Part shown: positions 18,674 through 28,861 of the stretch, one piece after another
Layout: the number at the start of each line of letters is the position of its first letter
How positions within the stretch are numbered: position 1 is the stretch's first letter
Assembly (NCBI RefSeq): GCF_023559245.1
Contig: NZ_CP097462.1
Coordinates: 2,042,001-2,106,000 of the forward strand
DNA from: Sphingomonas sp. KRR8
GTDB taxonomy: Bacteria > Pseudomonadota > Alphaproteobacteria > Sphingomonadales > Sphingomonadaceae
Length of the DNA stretch: 64,000 bases
Reading direction: 5' to 3'
Notes under the pieces: generated by a model
The model's input: only the letters and a program-made list of their open reading frames with translations
Told to the model about the DNA's origin: nothing
Database searches by the model: none
Translations under genes and position numbers: made by a program

Positions 18674-19300
18674 ATGACCTTCTCAAGCTTTTCCGCGCGT
18701 TTGCTCGCGCCCGTTGCCGCGGTGGCTATGGCCACCTCCAGCGGCACGGCACTCGCGCAGAGCGCCGACTCCCTTGGCCAGGTGGAACGCTCGCTTGCGG
18801 CCACCCAGTCGCTGGTCGCCAACTTCATCCAGACGGACCAGAAGAACCGCCAATTGCGCGGCACGCTGCAACTCAAGCGCCCCGGCAAGATCCGGTTTGA
18901 ATATGGTGCCGGTGCCAATATGCTGCTGGTCGCCGACGGCAAGAAGCTGACGTTCATCGACTATGACGTCGGGCAGAAGAATAGTTGGGGCATCGGCAAC
19001 TCGCCATTGTCGGTCCTGCTTTCACCGCAGCCCGACCTGAAGCGGATTGCGACGCTGGTCCCGACCAGCGACCCGCGCATCCTGCTGGTTCGCGCGCGTG
19101 ACAACCGCCGGCCGGAGTTCGGCACCATCATCCTCGCCTTCGTGAAGAGCGGTGCGGCACCGGGCGGCCTCCGGCTGGAGGGCTGGACGGCCATCGACGC
19201 GCAGAGCAAGCGAACCACCGTCAAGCTCGACAGCCAGCGCTACAATGTCCCCATTCCCGACGGAGCCTTCAGCTATGCCGAGCCCAAGTCGCGGAAATAA
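18674..19300 (+). CDS. lolA: LolA-like outer-membrane lipoprotein carrier
   Basis: A 208-residue periplasmic protein with a signal peptide ending at GTALAQS (about residue 29). The LolA-type fold is shown by SLVANFIQTDQKNRQLRGTLQLKRPGK (split over strands 1-3), LLVADGKKLTFIDYDVGQKN and the C-terminal GWTAIDAQSKRTTVKLDSQRYN. LolA ferries lipoproteins from the inner-membrane LolCDE complex to the outer membrane; several alphaproteobacteria lack LolB, so this protein may serve alone. It follows ftsK by 92 bp, and the ftsK-lolA neighbourhood is conserved in many proteobacteria. The ATG at 18674 has CAGGAG 7 bp upstream. Confidence 0.88.
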   Translation: MTFSSFSARLLAPVAAVAMATSSGTALAQSADSLGQVERSLAATQSLVANFIQTDQKNRQLRGTLQLKRPGKIRFEYGAGANMLLVADGKKLTFIDYDVGQKNSWGIGNSPLSVLLSPQPDLKRIATLVPTSDPRILLVRARDNRRPEFGTIILAFVKSGAAPGGLRLEGWTAIDAQSKRTTVKLDSQRYNVPIPDGAFSYAEPKSRK

Positions 19301-19302
19301 CG

Positions 19303-19315
19303 ACGGGATTCCCGT
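19303..19315 (+). repeat. Palindrome right after the lolA stop
   Basis: ACGGGA-T-TCCCGT begins 3 bp after the lolA TAA. With a one-base loop it is more likely a protein site or chance than a hairpin. The rest of the 213-bp gap up to xth holds a GGGGTTTCCCC motif and the terminator-like stem at 19445-19476, but no gene I can support. Confidence 0.25.
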
Positions 19316-19444
19316 ATTCGAATCGAAACTGTTAATGTGACCGACAGGCAAAAGCTGCTAAACCGCTTTGTGATCGTCAGCTGAGCCGGGGTTTCCCCCT
19401 GTTACCCGGACGCCGGCGATCCCTCGCGTGACGAACGCTTGGTC

Positions 19445-19479
19445 GGCCCTCGCTCCATGCCCCCGGAGCGGGGGCCTTT
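19445..19479 (+). terminator. Probable terminator between lolA and xth
   Basis: GGCCCTCGCTCC and GGAGCGGGGGCC form a 12-bp stem with one G-T pair around an 8-base loop, followed by TTT. The T run is short, so termination may be partial. Confidence 0.5.
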
Positions 19480-19513
19480 GCGTATCAGGGCACGGCCGGG
19501 CTAGGGAACGCGT

Positions 19514-20305
19514 GTGACAAGCCTGAAGATCGCCAGCTGGAACATCAATTCGGTGCGCGCCCGCGCCACCATCGTCGAGCGCTTTCTGACCGAGGAAGCG
19601 CCCGATGTGCTTTGCCTCCAGGAAACCAAGGCCGCCAACGATGTCTTCCCCTGCGACCTGTTCCACCGTCTGGGCTACGTCCATCAGCAGCTGAACGGCC
19701 AGCGCATGCATCATGGCGTGGCGATCCTCTCACGGGTGCCGCTTGCTGATTCTGGAAGTCACGACTGGCAGGACAATGGCGAAGCGCGGCATGTTGGCGC
19801 GCGACTACCGGGCGGACTTCGGATCGAGAATGTCTATGTTCCGGCCGGCGGCGACGTGCCCGACCGGAGGCTCAACCCCAAGTTCGGTCAGAAGCTCGAC
19901 TTCCTCGAGCGAATGACCCGCTGGTCGGAAGGCCTGAGCGAACCAACCGTGATCGTTGGTGACTTCAACGTCGCCCCGCTCGAATGCGACGTGTGGAGCC
20001 ACAAGGCGCTGCTCGACGTGGTCAGCCACACGCCGATCGAGGTAGAGACGCTGGGCCGACTGCAAGCGGCGCACGGATGGGTCGATCTGGGCCGGCAGTT
20101 CATCCCGGCCCCTGCCCGCAACTACACCTGGTGGAGCTATCGCTCGGCCGACTGGACGAAGAATGACCGTGGGCGGCGTCTTGACCATATGTGGTGCTCG
20201 CCCGAATTGGCCGGGCAGGCGACCGGCCATGCCGTGCACGAGCCCTGCCGCGCGTGGGAAAAGCCGTCCGACCATGTGCCATTGGTGGTCGAGTTCGCCC
20301 TGTGA
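19514..20305 (+). CDS. xth: Exodeoxyribonuclease III
   Basis: Xth is an AP endonuclease and 3'-phosphatase/exonuclease of base excision repair. The 263-residue sequence has the family blocks KIASWNINSVRAR, CLQETK (catalytic Glu), NVYVPAGGD, VGDFNVAP (catalytic Asp-x-Asn), NYTWWSYRS and the terminal SDHVPLVVEF with the catalytic His. It starts with GTG at 19514; no better ATG is near. Its stop overlaps the GTG of ribA (20302-20305), which couples the two although their functions are unrelated. Confidence 0.95.
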   Translation: MTSLKIASWNINSVRARATIVERFLTEEAPDVLCLQETKAANDVFPCDLFHRLGYVHQQLNGQRMHHGVAILSRVPLADSGSHDWQDNGEARHVGARLPGGLRIENVYVPAGGDVPDRRLNPKFGQKLDFLERMTRWSEGLSEPTVIVGDFNVAPLECDVWSHKALLDVVSHTPIEVETLGRLQAAHGWVDLGRQFIPAPARNYTWWSYRSADWTKNDRGRRLDHMWCSPELAGQATGHAVHEPCRAWEKPSDHVPLVVEFAL

Positions 20306-21318
20306 ACCAGGTCCGCGCGGCAGTCGCCGTGCTGGCGGCAGGGCAAGCGATCACCGTGGGCGACCTGACGGTCGCATCGGTCGAGACTGGCGAAGACCCC
20401 GGCGGCGACCTTCTGATAAGTGGCGAACGGGCCGCCGCGCTTGGGCTTGGCCAGCGCCGGGAAGCCGCCGACCCGCAACAGCCCGTGCTTGTCCTTCGCT
20501 CCGATTGGCTTGATTCGGCCGCGGTTCGCCGGCTGGTCGATCCCAGCCTGGATTTCAGCCGTGGACCGCTCGGCCCGCTTGCGCTCGGCAGCGTGAGTGA
20601 CGGCAGCAGCGCGGCGGCAGCCTTGACGCTCGCCCGCCTAGCGTCTCTCCTGCCGGCGCTCTGGCTAGCCCCGGCCGGATCGTCCGTCCTTCGAATTGGC
20701 ACCGAAGAAGCGCGGGCAGCGAGCCATCGGCGCCACGTCACCCTCGCCGCCCGCGCGCGCCTCCCTATCGACGGAGTCGATGTCGAGACGCAAATCGCGG
20801 TTTTTCGCTCGGCCGAGGACGGCAGTGAGCACGCCGCCATCATCGTTGGCGCACCGAGTGGCACACCTCCGCTCGTTCGGCTGCACAGCGAGTGCCTGAC
20901 TGGCGACGTATTCGGCAGCCTCAAGTGCGATTGCGGGCCGCAACTCAAAGCCGCGCTCCGGCTGATCGCGAATGGCGGCGGAGGCGTCCTCCTTTACCTG
21001 CGCGACGAGGGACGGGGCATCGGCCTCAGCAACAAGATCCGCGCCTATCAGCTGCAGGACCGTGGTTTGGACACCGTCGAGGCCAACCGGCGCCTCGGCT
21101 TCCCGGATGATGTGCGGGATTATGCGTTGGCGGCCGCCATGCTGCGCACGTTCGGCATCGACCGCGTTCGGCTGCTGACCAACAATCCGGCCAAGCTGGC
21201 GGGGCTTCAACAGGCGGGGATCGCGGTGGTGGAGCGCGTTGCCCATCACATGCCGGCCAACCCGCACAATGCGGATTACCTCGACACGAAGCGCCGGAAG
21301 AGCGGTCACCTGGACTGA
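20302..21318 (+). CDS. ribA: GTP cyclohydrolase II with an N-terminal extension
   Basis: RibA opens the imidazole ring of GTP, the first committed step of riboflavin synthesis. The catalytic domain occupies about residues 150-338, with the zinc site CLTGDVFGSLKCDCG, the LLYLRDEGRGIGLSNKIRAYQLQD loop (split in two blocks) and the LLTNNPAKLAGL motif. About 145 residues precede it; they do not show the DHBP-synthase active site of RibBA proteins and look like a degenerate or unrelated domain rich in Ala and Leu. It begins at GTG 20302, overlapping the xth stop. ribD and ribE are about 19 kb away in this window, so the pathway is scattered. Confidence 0.9.
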   Translation: MNQVRAAVAVLAAGQAITVGDLTVASVETGEDPGGDLLISGERAAALGLGQRREAADPQQPVLVLRSDWLDSAAVRRLVDPSLDFSRGPLGPLALGSVSDGSSAAAALTLARLASLLPALWLAPAGSSVLRIGTEEARAASHRRHVTLAARARLPIDGVDVETQIAVFRSAEDGSEHAAIIVGAPSGTPPLVRLHSECLTGDVFGSLKCDCGPQLKAALRLIANGGGGVLLYLRDEGRGIGLSNKIRAYQLQDRGLDTVEANRRLGFPDDVRDYALAAAMLRTFGIDRVRLLTNNPAKLAGLQQAGIAVVERVAHHMPANPHNADYLDTKRRKSGHLD

Positions 21319-21323
21319 GCAGG

Positions 21324-21980
21324 TCAGTCCGCGAATAAAGCGGTGCCCACCCGCACGACCGTCGCCCCCAGCATGACCGCTGCCTTGTAATCGCCGCTCA
21401 TCCCCATGCTGAGGCCGGTGACGTCATGACGCCGCGCCAGCTTGGCGAGCAGCGCGAAATAGGGTGACGGCTCCACCCCCGCGGGCGGAATGCACATCAG
21501 CCCGGCCAGCGGCAGCGGACTGGCGCGCACCTGGTCGAGGAACGCCGGCAACTCGGCCAGCGCCACGCCGCCCTTCTGTTCCTCGGCGCCGATGTTCACC
21601 TGGACATAGACAGCGGGATAGCGACCCGCTCGCTCCCCCGCCCTGACCAGCGCGTCGAGCAGGCTTGCCCGGTCGAGCGAGTGGATCACGTCGAACAGCT
21701 GAACCGCTTCGTCCGCCTTGTTGGACTGCAGGCGGCCGATGCAGTGCAGCGTAACGTCAGGGTGCGCAGCCTTGAGCCCGGACCATTTGTCCGCGGCTTC
21801 CTGCACCCGGCTTTCGCCGAAGATCTTCTGCCCGGCAGCAATGAGTTCCTCCACCTCCCCCGCGGACCTGGTCTTGGACACGGCCACCAAGGTCACCGAA
21901 TCAGGGTCGCGCCCTGCAGTTCGGGCTGCGGCGGCAATCCCGTCTCGAACGGAGGCAAGGCGGGTAGCAGCATCAATCAC
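21324..21980 (-). CDS. YggS-family pyridoxal-phosphate homeostasis protein
   Basis: A 218-residue single-domain PLP-binding TIM barrel related to the N-terminal domain of alanine racemase but without the racemase C-domain. TLVAVSKTRSAGEVEELIAAG contains the PLP lysine (K36 region), followed by FGESRVQEAADKW, HCIGRLQSNKADEAV and the C-terminal LSMGMSGDYKAAVMLGATVVRVGTALF, all typical. YggS proteins keep free PLP and related amino- and keto-acid pools balanced. It is convergent with ribA (5 bp apart) and divergent from the thiE-like gene (23 bp), which leaves little promoter space. Confidence 0.93.
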   Translation of the reverse strand: MIDAATRLASVRDGIAAAARTAGRDPDSVTLVAVSKTRSAGEVEELIAAGQKIFGESRVQEAADKWSGLKAAHPDVTLHCIGRLQSNKADEAVQLFDVIHSLDRASLLDALVRAGERAGRYPAVYVQVNIGAEEQKGGVALAELPAFLDQVRASPLPLAGLMCIPPAGVEPSPYFALLAKLARRHDVTGLSMGMSGDYKAAVMLGATVVRVGTALFAD

Positions 21981-22003
21981 GCCGCGCTGCTATAGCGACA
22001 CCA

Positions 22004-22555
22004 ATGACGACGCAACGCTGGCCCAGCGCCTGGCTGATGACCGACGAACGGATGGGTGACCGCCTGTGGCCGGCGCTCGATCGTGCGGGTGACCTCGGCG
22101 CGGGCGTCATCGTTCGGCACCACGCGACTGAGCCCCAGGGGCGCATGCTTATCACTCGGAAGGTCGCGGACCTTTGCCATCGTTGCGGACTGATTCTTGG
22201 CGTTGCCCGCGATCCGATCCTGGCGCGCGCGCTCGGGGCCGCTTTCGTCCACAATCCGGAGGGCTCCAGCCTTGGACTGCCCTTCTCGCGCTCGGTGCAT
22301 GACGAAGCAGAGGCCCGCGCGGCCGCTCGGGACGGCGCCGCACTGGTGTTTGTGTCGCCAGTCTATTGCACCCGCTCCCACCCGGGCGCGCCGGCGCTGG
22401 GTGAGAAGGAGGCCGCAAGGTTGGCTCGACTCGCGGCTGTCCCGGCCTTTGCGCTGGGTGGAATCGACGAACGAGCAATGCGCAAACTGCCGAAGCTAGG
22501 CTTCGCTGGATGGGCGGGAATTGATGCCTGGCTGGCCATGGCGGAGCAACCGTAA
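22004..22555 (+). CDS. Thiamine-phosphate-synthase-like protein (ThiE/TenI superfamily), short
   Basis: This 183-residue protein has the ThiE/TenI barrel pattern: LILGVARDPILARALGAAFVHNPEGS (strand and phosphate-binding region), SVHDEAEARAAARDGAALVFVSPVYCTRSHPGAPALG (matching the SxHsxeEa...gpvfpT.shpg motif) and FALGGIDERAMRKLPKLGFAGWAGI. It is shorter than ThiE (about 210) and lacks an obvious HLG/D-Q-D diphosphate-metal segment near the N-terminus, so it could be a catalytically different TenI-like protein rather than true ThiE. PGAP-type pipelines would likely call it thiamine phosphate synthase; I hold the function as uncertain. Confidence 0.65.
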   Translation: MTTQRWPSAWLMTDERMGDRLWPALDRAGDLGAGVIVRHHATEPQGRMLITRKVADLCHRCGLILGVARDPILARALGAAFVHNPEGSSLGLPFSRSVHDEAEARAAARDGAALVFVSPVYCTRSHPGAPALGEKEAARLARLAAVPAFALGGIDERAMRKLPKLGFAGWAGIDAWLAMAEQP

Positions 22556-22570
22556 ACCGAAGGTGCCGTC

Positions 22571-22586
22571 ACGGGATTTCTCCCGT
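22571..22586. terminator. Hairpin between two convergent genes
   Basis: ACGGGA-TTTC-TCCCGT forms a 6-bp stem with a 4-base loop in the 48-bp gap between the thiE-like gene and the convergent barrel gene. No T run follows on either side, so it is only a possible bidirectional terminator. Confidence 0.35.
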
Positions 22587-22603
22587 CACGCGGCCGGCTT
22601 GGC

Positions 22604-23323
22604 CTAGAACTTCAGCGCGGTGCCGATGTAGACCGCCTGGCTGTCACGGCGCTGGTCGGCGAAGGTCGCGACCTTCTCACGCTCGATCTTGTAGCGAACG
22701 CCGCCGGTCACGGCGACATTGCTCGACAGATTGTAGGCGCCGCCGACATCCAGCGCGTAGCTGTTATTGGTGGCGATAGCGGGCACGTTGCGATCACTGC
22801 GATCGGCGCTCGCCGCCATTCGCGCCGTGAAGCGCTTCAGATTGTAATTGACGCCGACCACCGCGCCTTCGCTAGCGCCAAGCGCCGGCACGTCAGACTT
22901 GGCCTTGGCGACGTCGCCGGTCAGCGCGAAACGACGCCAACCGACGGCTACGCCGAGATTGTAGCTGGCAGGAGTGAGCGCCACGCCCTGGTTGACTGGC
23001 AGGGTGGCCAAGTCGGCCGCCTTGAGCGCCCGATCGGGCAGCTGCGCCCGGATCGCCACTCTCACCTGATTCGGACGGCGCTTGGCCGCCGCCGGCGTGA
23101 AGCCGAAGTCGCTGGCGAGGGCCGGGCGGCTAGCAAGTGCCGCGGCGAGTCGCGGGTCGGCCTGGGCCGGCGTGAAACCGCGCTCGAAGGAGAGGGCGAG
23201 CGCTGGCGGACGACCGCCCTTGCTCTGCGGAGCGGCTGCGATGACCACCGTCGCAGGCAGCAGGAGGCTGGCCGCGGCCCATGCCACGGCAATCTTACCT
23301 TTGCTGATTCTGCCCCGGTTCAT
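22604..23323 (-). CDS. Outer-membrane beta-barrel protein, family not identified
   Basis: A 239-residue secreted protein. The signal peptide (about 1-33) has a hydrophobic core WAAASLLLPATVVIAAAP; a basic Pro/Ala-rich segment follows (about 34-100). The second half shows amphipathic strands ending in turns, for example NLGVAVGWRRFALTGDVAKA, GAVVGVNYNLKRFTARMAAS, YALDVGGAYNLSSNVAVTGGVRYKIE and a final AVYIGTALKF. The terminal Phe and alternating pattern are those of a BAM-assembled barrel of about eight strands, porin- or OmpX-like. The start at 23323 has a GGGAG stretch about 14 bp upstream; an in-frame extension to 23461 lacks any signal. Role unknown. Confidence 0.72.
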   Translation of the reverse strand: MNRGRISKGKIAVAWAAASLLLPATVVIAAAPQSKGGRPPALALSFERGFTPAQADPRLAAALASRPALASDFGFTPAAAKRRPNQVRVAIRAQLPDRALKAADLATLPVNQGVALTPASYNLGVAVGWRRFALTGDVAKAKSDVPALGASEGAVVGVNYNLKRFTARMAASADRSDRNVPAIATNNSYALDVGGAYNLSSNVAVTGGVRYKIEREKVATFADQRRDSQAVYIGTALKF

Positions 23324-23516
23324 TGTCGAGTCACCACTCCCTGTGTTGAGGATATAGCCTCGCTTAGATGAATGTTCCACGACACTTCGGAGTTGGCGGG
23401 CCGATGTGACATTGAATCCACAATGCAGCCGCCCCGTTACGCCGCTTGCCCGCTTTGGCACAGCATCTATAACGCCGCCCGACCCTTCTCAAAACAAGAT
23501 GGCAGGAAGATCCTCG

Positions 23517-23948
23517 ATGGCCCGCACCACCCTCACCGCTGCGCTGATCCCCCTGGCGTTGCTCGCCGCGGGCTGTTCGCGCAATCGCGACGTGCCGACC
23601 CGGCTCGCGCCCGCGCGGCTGACGCAGATCGGCGTCAACACCTATCTGTGGCGTGCCGCCATCGACACGCTAAGCTTCGCGCCGTTGGTCACCGCCGACA
23701 GCAACGGTGGCGTGATCGTCACTGACTGGTATGCCAACCCGCAGGCGCCGGGTGAGCGGGTCAAGCTGACCGTCTCCATCCTCGATCAGGACCTGCGGGC
23801 CGACGCGCTGCGGGTCGCCGCCAGCCGCCAGGTCAACCAGGGCGGGCAGTGGGTCGATGCGCCGGTCTCGGCCGCCACCGTCCAGAAGCTTGAGGACATC
23901 ATCCTGACCCGCGCCCGCGACATCCGCCGCGGCACTGTCGCCGGCTAA
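23517..23948 (+). CDS. DUF3576 lipoprotein
   Basis: A 143-residue lipoprotein: a hydrophobic leader ends in the lipobox LLAAGCSR, giving a lipidated Cys at about residue 19. The mature part has the DUF3576 pattern typical of alphaproteobacteria: [35 protein letters not shown] in blocks, then [25 protein letters not shown] and [16 protein letters not shown]. Function is not established; being an envelope lipoprotein next to leuS and lptE suggests, but does not prove, an outer-membrane role. AGGAAG lies 7 bp before the ATG at 23517. leuS starts 17 bp after its stop. Confidence 0.87.
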   Translation: MARTTLTAALIPLALLAAGCSRNRDVPTRLAPARLTQIGVNTYLWRAAIDTLSFAPLVTADSNGGVIVTDWYANPQAPGERVKLTVSILDQDLRADALRVAASRQVNQGGQWVDAPVSAATVQKLEDIILTRARDIRRGTVAG

Positions 23949-23965
23949 GCACCAAGAGGCGTTTC

Positions 23966-26479
23966 ATGACCGACCGTTTCGACCCGGCGGCGAGCGACTC
24001 CCGCTGGCAGGAGCGGTGGGAGTCGGAGGGCTGTTTCCGCGCGGACAGCGCCAGCCCCAAGCCAAAATCCTACGTGTTGGAGATGTTTCCCTATCCATCG
24101 GGACGCATCCACATGGGGCACGTGCGCAACTACACCATGGGCGACGTGCTGGCCCGCTTCCGCCGGATGCAGGGCTTCGAAGTGCTCCACCCGATGGGCT
24201 GGGACGCCTTCGGAATGCCGGCCGAGAATGCGGCCATGGAAAAGAAGGTCCACCCCGGCAGCTGGACCCGCGAGAACATCGCCACCATGCGCGGCCAGCT
24301 TAAGCGCCTTGGCTTCGCGCTCGACTGGAGCCGGGAGCTCGCGACCTGCGAACCCGATTACTACGGGCACGAACAGGCGCTGTTCCTCGACCTGTTTGAA
24401 GCGGGCCTGGTCTTCCGTAAGGAATCGGAGGTCAACTGGGATCCCGTCGACATGACCGTGCTCGCCAACGAGCAGGTCATCGACGGCAAGGGGTGGCGCT
24501 CGGGGGCGGCCGTCGAGCGGCGCAAATTGAGTCAGTGGTTCCTCAAGATCACCGACTTCGCCGAAGAACTGCTCGATGGCCTTGGAACACTGGACCAGTG
24601 GCCCGACAAGGTTCGCCTGATGCAGGAGAATTGGATCGGCAAAAGCCAGGGACTGCAGTTCCGCTTTCAGCGCTTGGATGGACCGGGCGAGATCGAGGTT
24701 TTCACCACCCGGCCAGACACCATCTTCGGTGCCAGCTTCATCGCCATTTCACCCGGTCACCCGATTGCCGAAGCGCTCGCGGCCGAGCGGCCCGAGGTCG
24801 CCGAGTTCATCGCGCTTGCCAAGCAGGGCGGTACCACCGCCGCGGAGATCGAGACCGCCGAGAAGCTTGGGTTCGACACCGGCCTCGAGGTTCTTCACCC
24901 GCTCGACCCCGACTGGCGCCTGCCGGTGTGGATCGCGAACTTCGTGCTGATGGACTATGGCACCGGCGCACTGTTTGGCGTTCCGGCGCACGACGTCCGT
25001 GACTTCGAGTTCGCGAGCAAATACCACCTCCCGATCCGCCGCGTGGTCGCCGCGAGCGCCAACGAGGCCTCGCTTCCGGTTACCGCGGCCGAGGTAGGCT
25101 CGGGCGTCGCGGTGAACTCGCGCTTCCTCGATGGCCTCACCAGCGATGCTGCGACCGCCGAGATCATCCGCCGCGCCGAGACCGCAGGCTGGGGCAAAGG
25201 CACCATCCAGTACCGCCTCCGCGATTGGGGTGTCAGCCGCCAACGCTACTGGGGCACGCCGATCCCAATCATCCACTGCGATGCGTGCGGGCCCGTGCCC
25301 GTGCCTCGCGATCAGTTGCCGGTGGTTCTGCCCGAAGACGTCAGCTTCGACGTGCCCGGCAACCCGCTGGACCGCCATTCCACGTGGAACAAGGCCGAGT
25401 GCCCCAAGTGCGGGGGCGCGGCCCGGCGGGAGACCGACACCCTCGACACCTTTGTCGATTCCTCCTGGTACTTCATCCGCTTCGCCAGCCAGCCGGACGA
25501 CAAGCCGTTCGACCGCGCGGAGGCTGAGGCCTGGCTCCCCGTTGGCCAGTACATCGGCGGGGTCGAGCATGCGATCCTGCACCTGCTCTACGCCCGCTTC
25601 TGGACCCGGGCGCTGGAACGCATCGGCCGACTCGGCATGGCCGAGCCGTTCAAAGGCCTGTTCACGCAAGGGATGGTCACTCACGAGACCTATCGCGCGG
25701 GCGACGGCAGCTGGCTCAGCCCTGATGAGGTCCGTCGCGACGGCGACGATTGGGTGCACGTCGAGTCCGGCCAGCCGGTCACCTCCGGCCGCGTCGAGAA
25801 GATGTCCAAGTCGAAGAAGAATGTCGTCGATCCGGACTTGATCATCGATCGCTACGGCGCGGACGCGGTGCGTTGGTTCATGTTGTCCGATTCGCCGCCC
25901 GAGCGGGACCTTGAATGGTCGATCGGCGGCATCGAGGGCGCCGCGCGCTTCGTCCAGCGGGTCTGGCGCCTGGCACAAAGTGCGGTCCAGCCCAAGACGG
26001 AGGGCGAAGATCTCGAACTGCGCCGGCGAATGCACAAGACGATTGCCGCCGTCGGGCAGGCGATCGAGGGCCTGCAGTTCAACAAGGCGATCGCCAGTCT
26101 GTATGAGCTGACCACCGCCATTGAGAAGGCGAAGCCGTCGACCGACCGCACGAGCGCCATCCATACGCTGCTGAAGCTGGTCTCACCGATGGCTCCTCAC
26201 CTCGCCGAGGAAGCCTGGACCGCCGTTGGCGGTGACGGCCTGATCACCGACCAGCCTTGGCCCGAGCATGATCCCGCGCTTCTGGTCGACGACCAAGTGA
26301 CGGTGGCGGTGCAGGTCAATGGCAAGCTGCGCGACACGTTGTCCGCCCCTCGGGGACTTGCCCGCGAGGAATTGCAGGCCATGGCCCTTGGCGCCGACAA
26401 GATTTCGCGCCTGCTGGACGGCGCTGAGCCGCGGAAAGTGATTGTGGTGCCCGATCGCCTCGTGAACATCGTCCTGTGA
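23966..26479 (+). CDS. leuS: Leucine--tRNA ligase
   Basis: Class Ia synthetase of 837 residues. The HIGH motif is in [15 protein letters not shown], the editing (CP1) domain lies around residues 220-420 with [12 protein letters not shown] and the hydrolytic [13 protein letters not shown], the zinc-type insertion has CDACG and CPKCGG, and KMSKSKKN is the second catalytic motif. The C-terminal tRNA-binding domain ends [13 protein letters not shown]. It is the middle of a DUF3576-leuS-lptE-holA run, with its stop overlapping the GTG of lptE. Confidence 0.97.
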   Translation: MTDRFDPAASDSRWQERWESEGCFRADSASPKPKSYVLEMFPYPSGRIHMGHVRNYTMGDVLARFRRMQGFEVLHPMGWDAFGMPAENAAMEKKVHPGSWTRENIATMRGQLKRLGFALDWSRELATCEPDYYGHEQALFLDLFEAGLVFRKESEVNWDPVDMTVLANEQVIDGKGWRSGAAVERRKLSQWFLKITDFAEELLDGLGTLDQWPDKVRLMQENWIGKSQGLQFRFQRLDGPGEIEVFTTRPDTIFGASFIAISPGHPIAEALAAERPEVAEFIALAKQGGTTAAEIETAEKLGFDTGLEVLHPLDPDWRLPVWIANFVLMDYGTGALFGVPAHDVRDFEFASKYHLPIRRVVAASANEASLPVTAAEVGSGVAVNSRFLDGLTSDAATAEIIRRAETAGWGKGTIQYRLRDWGVSRQRYWGTPIPIIHCDACGPVPVPRDQLPVVLPEDVSFDVPGNPLDRHSTWNKAECPKCGGAARRETDTLDTFVDSSWYFIRFASQPDDKPFDRAEAEAWLPVGQYIGGVEHAILHLLYARFWTRALERIGRLGMAEPFKGLFTQGMVTHETYRAGDGSWLSPDEVRRDGDDWVHVESGQPVTSGRVEKMSKSKKNVVDPDLIIDRYGADAVRWFMLSDSPPERDLEWSIGGIEGAARFVQRVWRLAQSAVQPKTEGEDLELRRRMHKTIAAVGQAIEGLQFNKAIASLYELTTAIEKAKPSTDRTSAIHTLLKLVSPMAPHLAEEAWTAVGGDGLITDQPWPEHDPALLVDDQVTVAVQVNGKLRDTLSAPRGLAREELQAMALGADKISRLLDGAEPRKVIVVPDRLVNIVL

Positions 26480-26970
26480 GCCGCTTTCTACTCCTCCTTG
26501 TGCTGGCGGTCGCGACTTCGGCCTGTGGCCTTCGTCCGCTCTATGCCGGGGGTGAGTCCGGGCCAGTCGCGCAGGTTCTGCGCTCCGTCGCAGTTCAACC
26601 GATCCCCGGCCAATCGGGTTATCTCGTCCGGTCCGCGCTGGTTGACCGGCTTGGCACCACCGACGCCAACCCCCGCTACCGGCTGCAGGTCGAACTCGAC
26701 GATGCCATCGAGGGCTTCGGCATTCGCGGCGACTCCGCCGTGACCCGCGAACGGCGCACTCTGCGGGCGCGCTACCGTCTTGTGGATTCCACCACCGGCG
26801 CCGTGGTACTCGACGCTACCGCCGGGTCCGATGTCGGTATCGACGTGGTCAGCAGCGAATATGCGACCGTCGCCGCCGAGCAGAGCGCGCTGGAGCGGCT
26901 GAGCGTGATCCTTGCCGACCAGATTGTCGCGCGGCTTGGTCTTTACGCGACCCGGACCGGCGCGCGGTGA
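26476..26970 (+). CDS. lptE: LptE-like LPS-assembly lipoprotein
   Basis: LptE plugs the LptD barrel and helps place LPS in the outer leaflet. The 164-residue protein starts with GTG at 26476, has a short hydrophobic leader and a lipid-accepting Cys in [14 protein letters not shown], where CGLRPLY is the hallmark of alphaproteobacterial LptE. The rest fits the family alpha/beta fold, with a C-terminal helix [23 protein letters not shown]. Position between leuS and holA is conserved across proteobacteria (leuS-lptE-holA), which strengthens the call. Overlaps of 4 bp on both sides imply translational coupling. Confidence 0.9.
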   Translation: MSRFLLLLVLAVATSACGLRPLYAGGESGPVAQVLRSVAVQPIPGQSGYLVRSALVDRLGTTDANPRYRLQVELDDAIEGFGIRGDSAVTRERRTLRARYRLVDSTTGAVVLDATAGSDVGIDVVSSEYATVAAEQSALERLSVILADQIVARLGLYATRTGAR

Positions 26971-27974
26971 AGATTTCCAAGGGGCAGGTCGACCGTAGTG
27001 TCGATCGGCCCGATGCGGCTGTCCGCCTGTATCTGTTCGCCGGCGAGGACGAGTCCGCCTCCCGCGCGCTTGCCGCCCGTCTGCTGGCTGGCCTCAACGC
27101 CGAAAAGGAGGCGCTCACGGGCGTCCAGCTCAAGAGCGACCCTGCCCTGCTCAGCGACAGTGCCAGCGCCATCTCCATGTTCGGCGGTCCGCGCCTGATC
27201 TGGGTCGAGCCCGCCGGCGAGGAGTCGCTGCCCGCAGTGGAAGCCCTGCTCGCCGCTCCTGCGGTCGAACACCCAACCGTGCTCATCGCCGGAGCGCTCA
27301 AGAAGACTTCGGCGCTGATGAAGGCGGTGGACGCCCACGCCAGCGCTCTGTCGCACCTTTCCTACATGCCGGATGCGGCCAACATGGGCCGGCTAGTCTC
27401 CGATCTGGCGCGCGGACAGGGCTTGCGCCTGTCCCGTGATATCGCGGACCGCGTGGCCGCTTCAGCGGGCGCCGATCAGGCGATCATCGCGCAGGAACTC
27501 GCAAAATTCTCGGTTTTTCTCAACTCCACTGCCGAAAATCCGCGCGAGCTGCTGGCCGAACACCTCGACCTGCTCGGCGCCGACGCGCCGGACCGCGACC
27601 TCAACCGTGCTGGTGACCTAGCGCTAAGCGGAGCGCTGGCCGACCTCGCCGACGAATTGGCCGTCGCCGAAGATGTCGGCAGTGACGCCATCCCGATGAC
27701 CCGATCATTGCAGCGCCGCCTTCTTCAGCTCGCTCCCTTGCGGGCGCGGCTCGACTCCGGCCAGCCCATGGACGCGGTGCTGGCCGGCATCTTCTGGAAG
27801 GACCGCGCCCTGGTCGGACGCATGCTGTCGCGCTGGACCAGCCCCCGCCTGGCACAGGCGATGAGTCGTCTGGCGCAGGTCGAACGCGAATTGCTTAAGG
27901 GCGGTACCGCCCCGCCTGCCGCGGCGACGCTCGGCACCGAATTGCTGCAGCTGGCCCGCGCAGGCCGTCGCTGA
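26967..27974 (+). CDS. holA: DNA polymerase III subunit delta
   Basis: HolA is the clamp-opening subunit of the clamp loader. The 335 residues contain the N-terminal YLFAGEDESASRALAARLLAGL block (degenerate P-loop region), LIWVEPAGEE, the lid-like DLARGQGLRLSRDIADRVAASAGADQAIIAQELAKF and the C-terminal collar helices [19 protein letters not shown] and RALVGRMLSRWTSPRL. Starts with GTG overlapping the lptE stop. It ends 2 bp before the parB stop on the other strand. Confidence 0.92.
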   Translation: MKISKGQVDRSVDRPDAAVRLYLFAGEDESASRALAARLLAGLNAEKEALTGVQLKSDPALLSDSASAISMFGGPRLIWVEPAGEESLPAVEALLAAPAVEHPTVLIAGALKKTSALMKAVDAHASALSHLSYMPDAANMGRLVSDLARGQGLRLSRDIADRVAASAGADQAIIAQELAKFSVFLNSTAENPRELLAEHLDLLGADAPDRDLNRAGDLALSGALADLADELAVAEDVGSDAIPMTRSLQRRLLQLAPLRARLDSGQPMDAVLAGIFWKDRALVGRMLSRWTSPRLAQAMSRLAQVERELLKGGTAPPAAATLGTELLQLARAGRR

Positions 27975-27976
27975 GC

Positions 27977-28857
<881 letters not shown>

Positions 28858-28861
<4 letters not shown>

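Noticed and set aside
23372..23388. TGTTCCACGACACTTCG, resembling half a parS
   Set aside because: Only the first half matches; the palindromic second half is lost.
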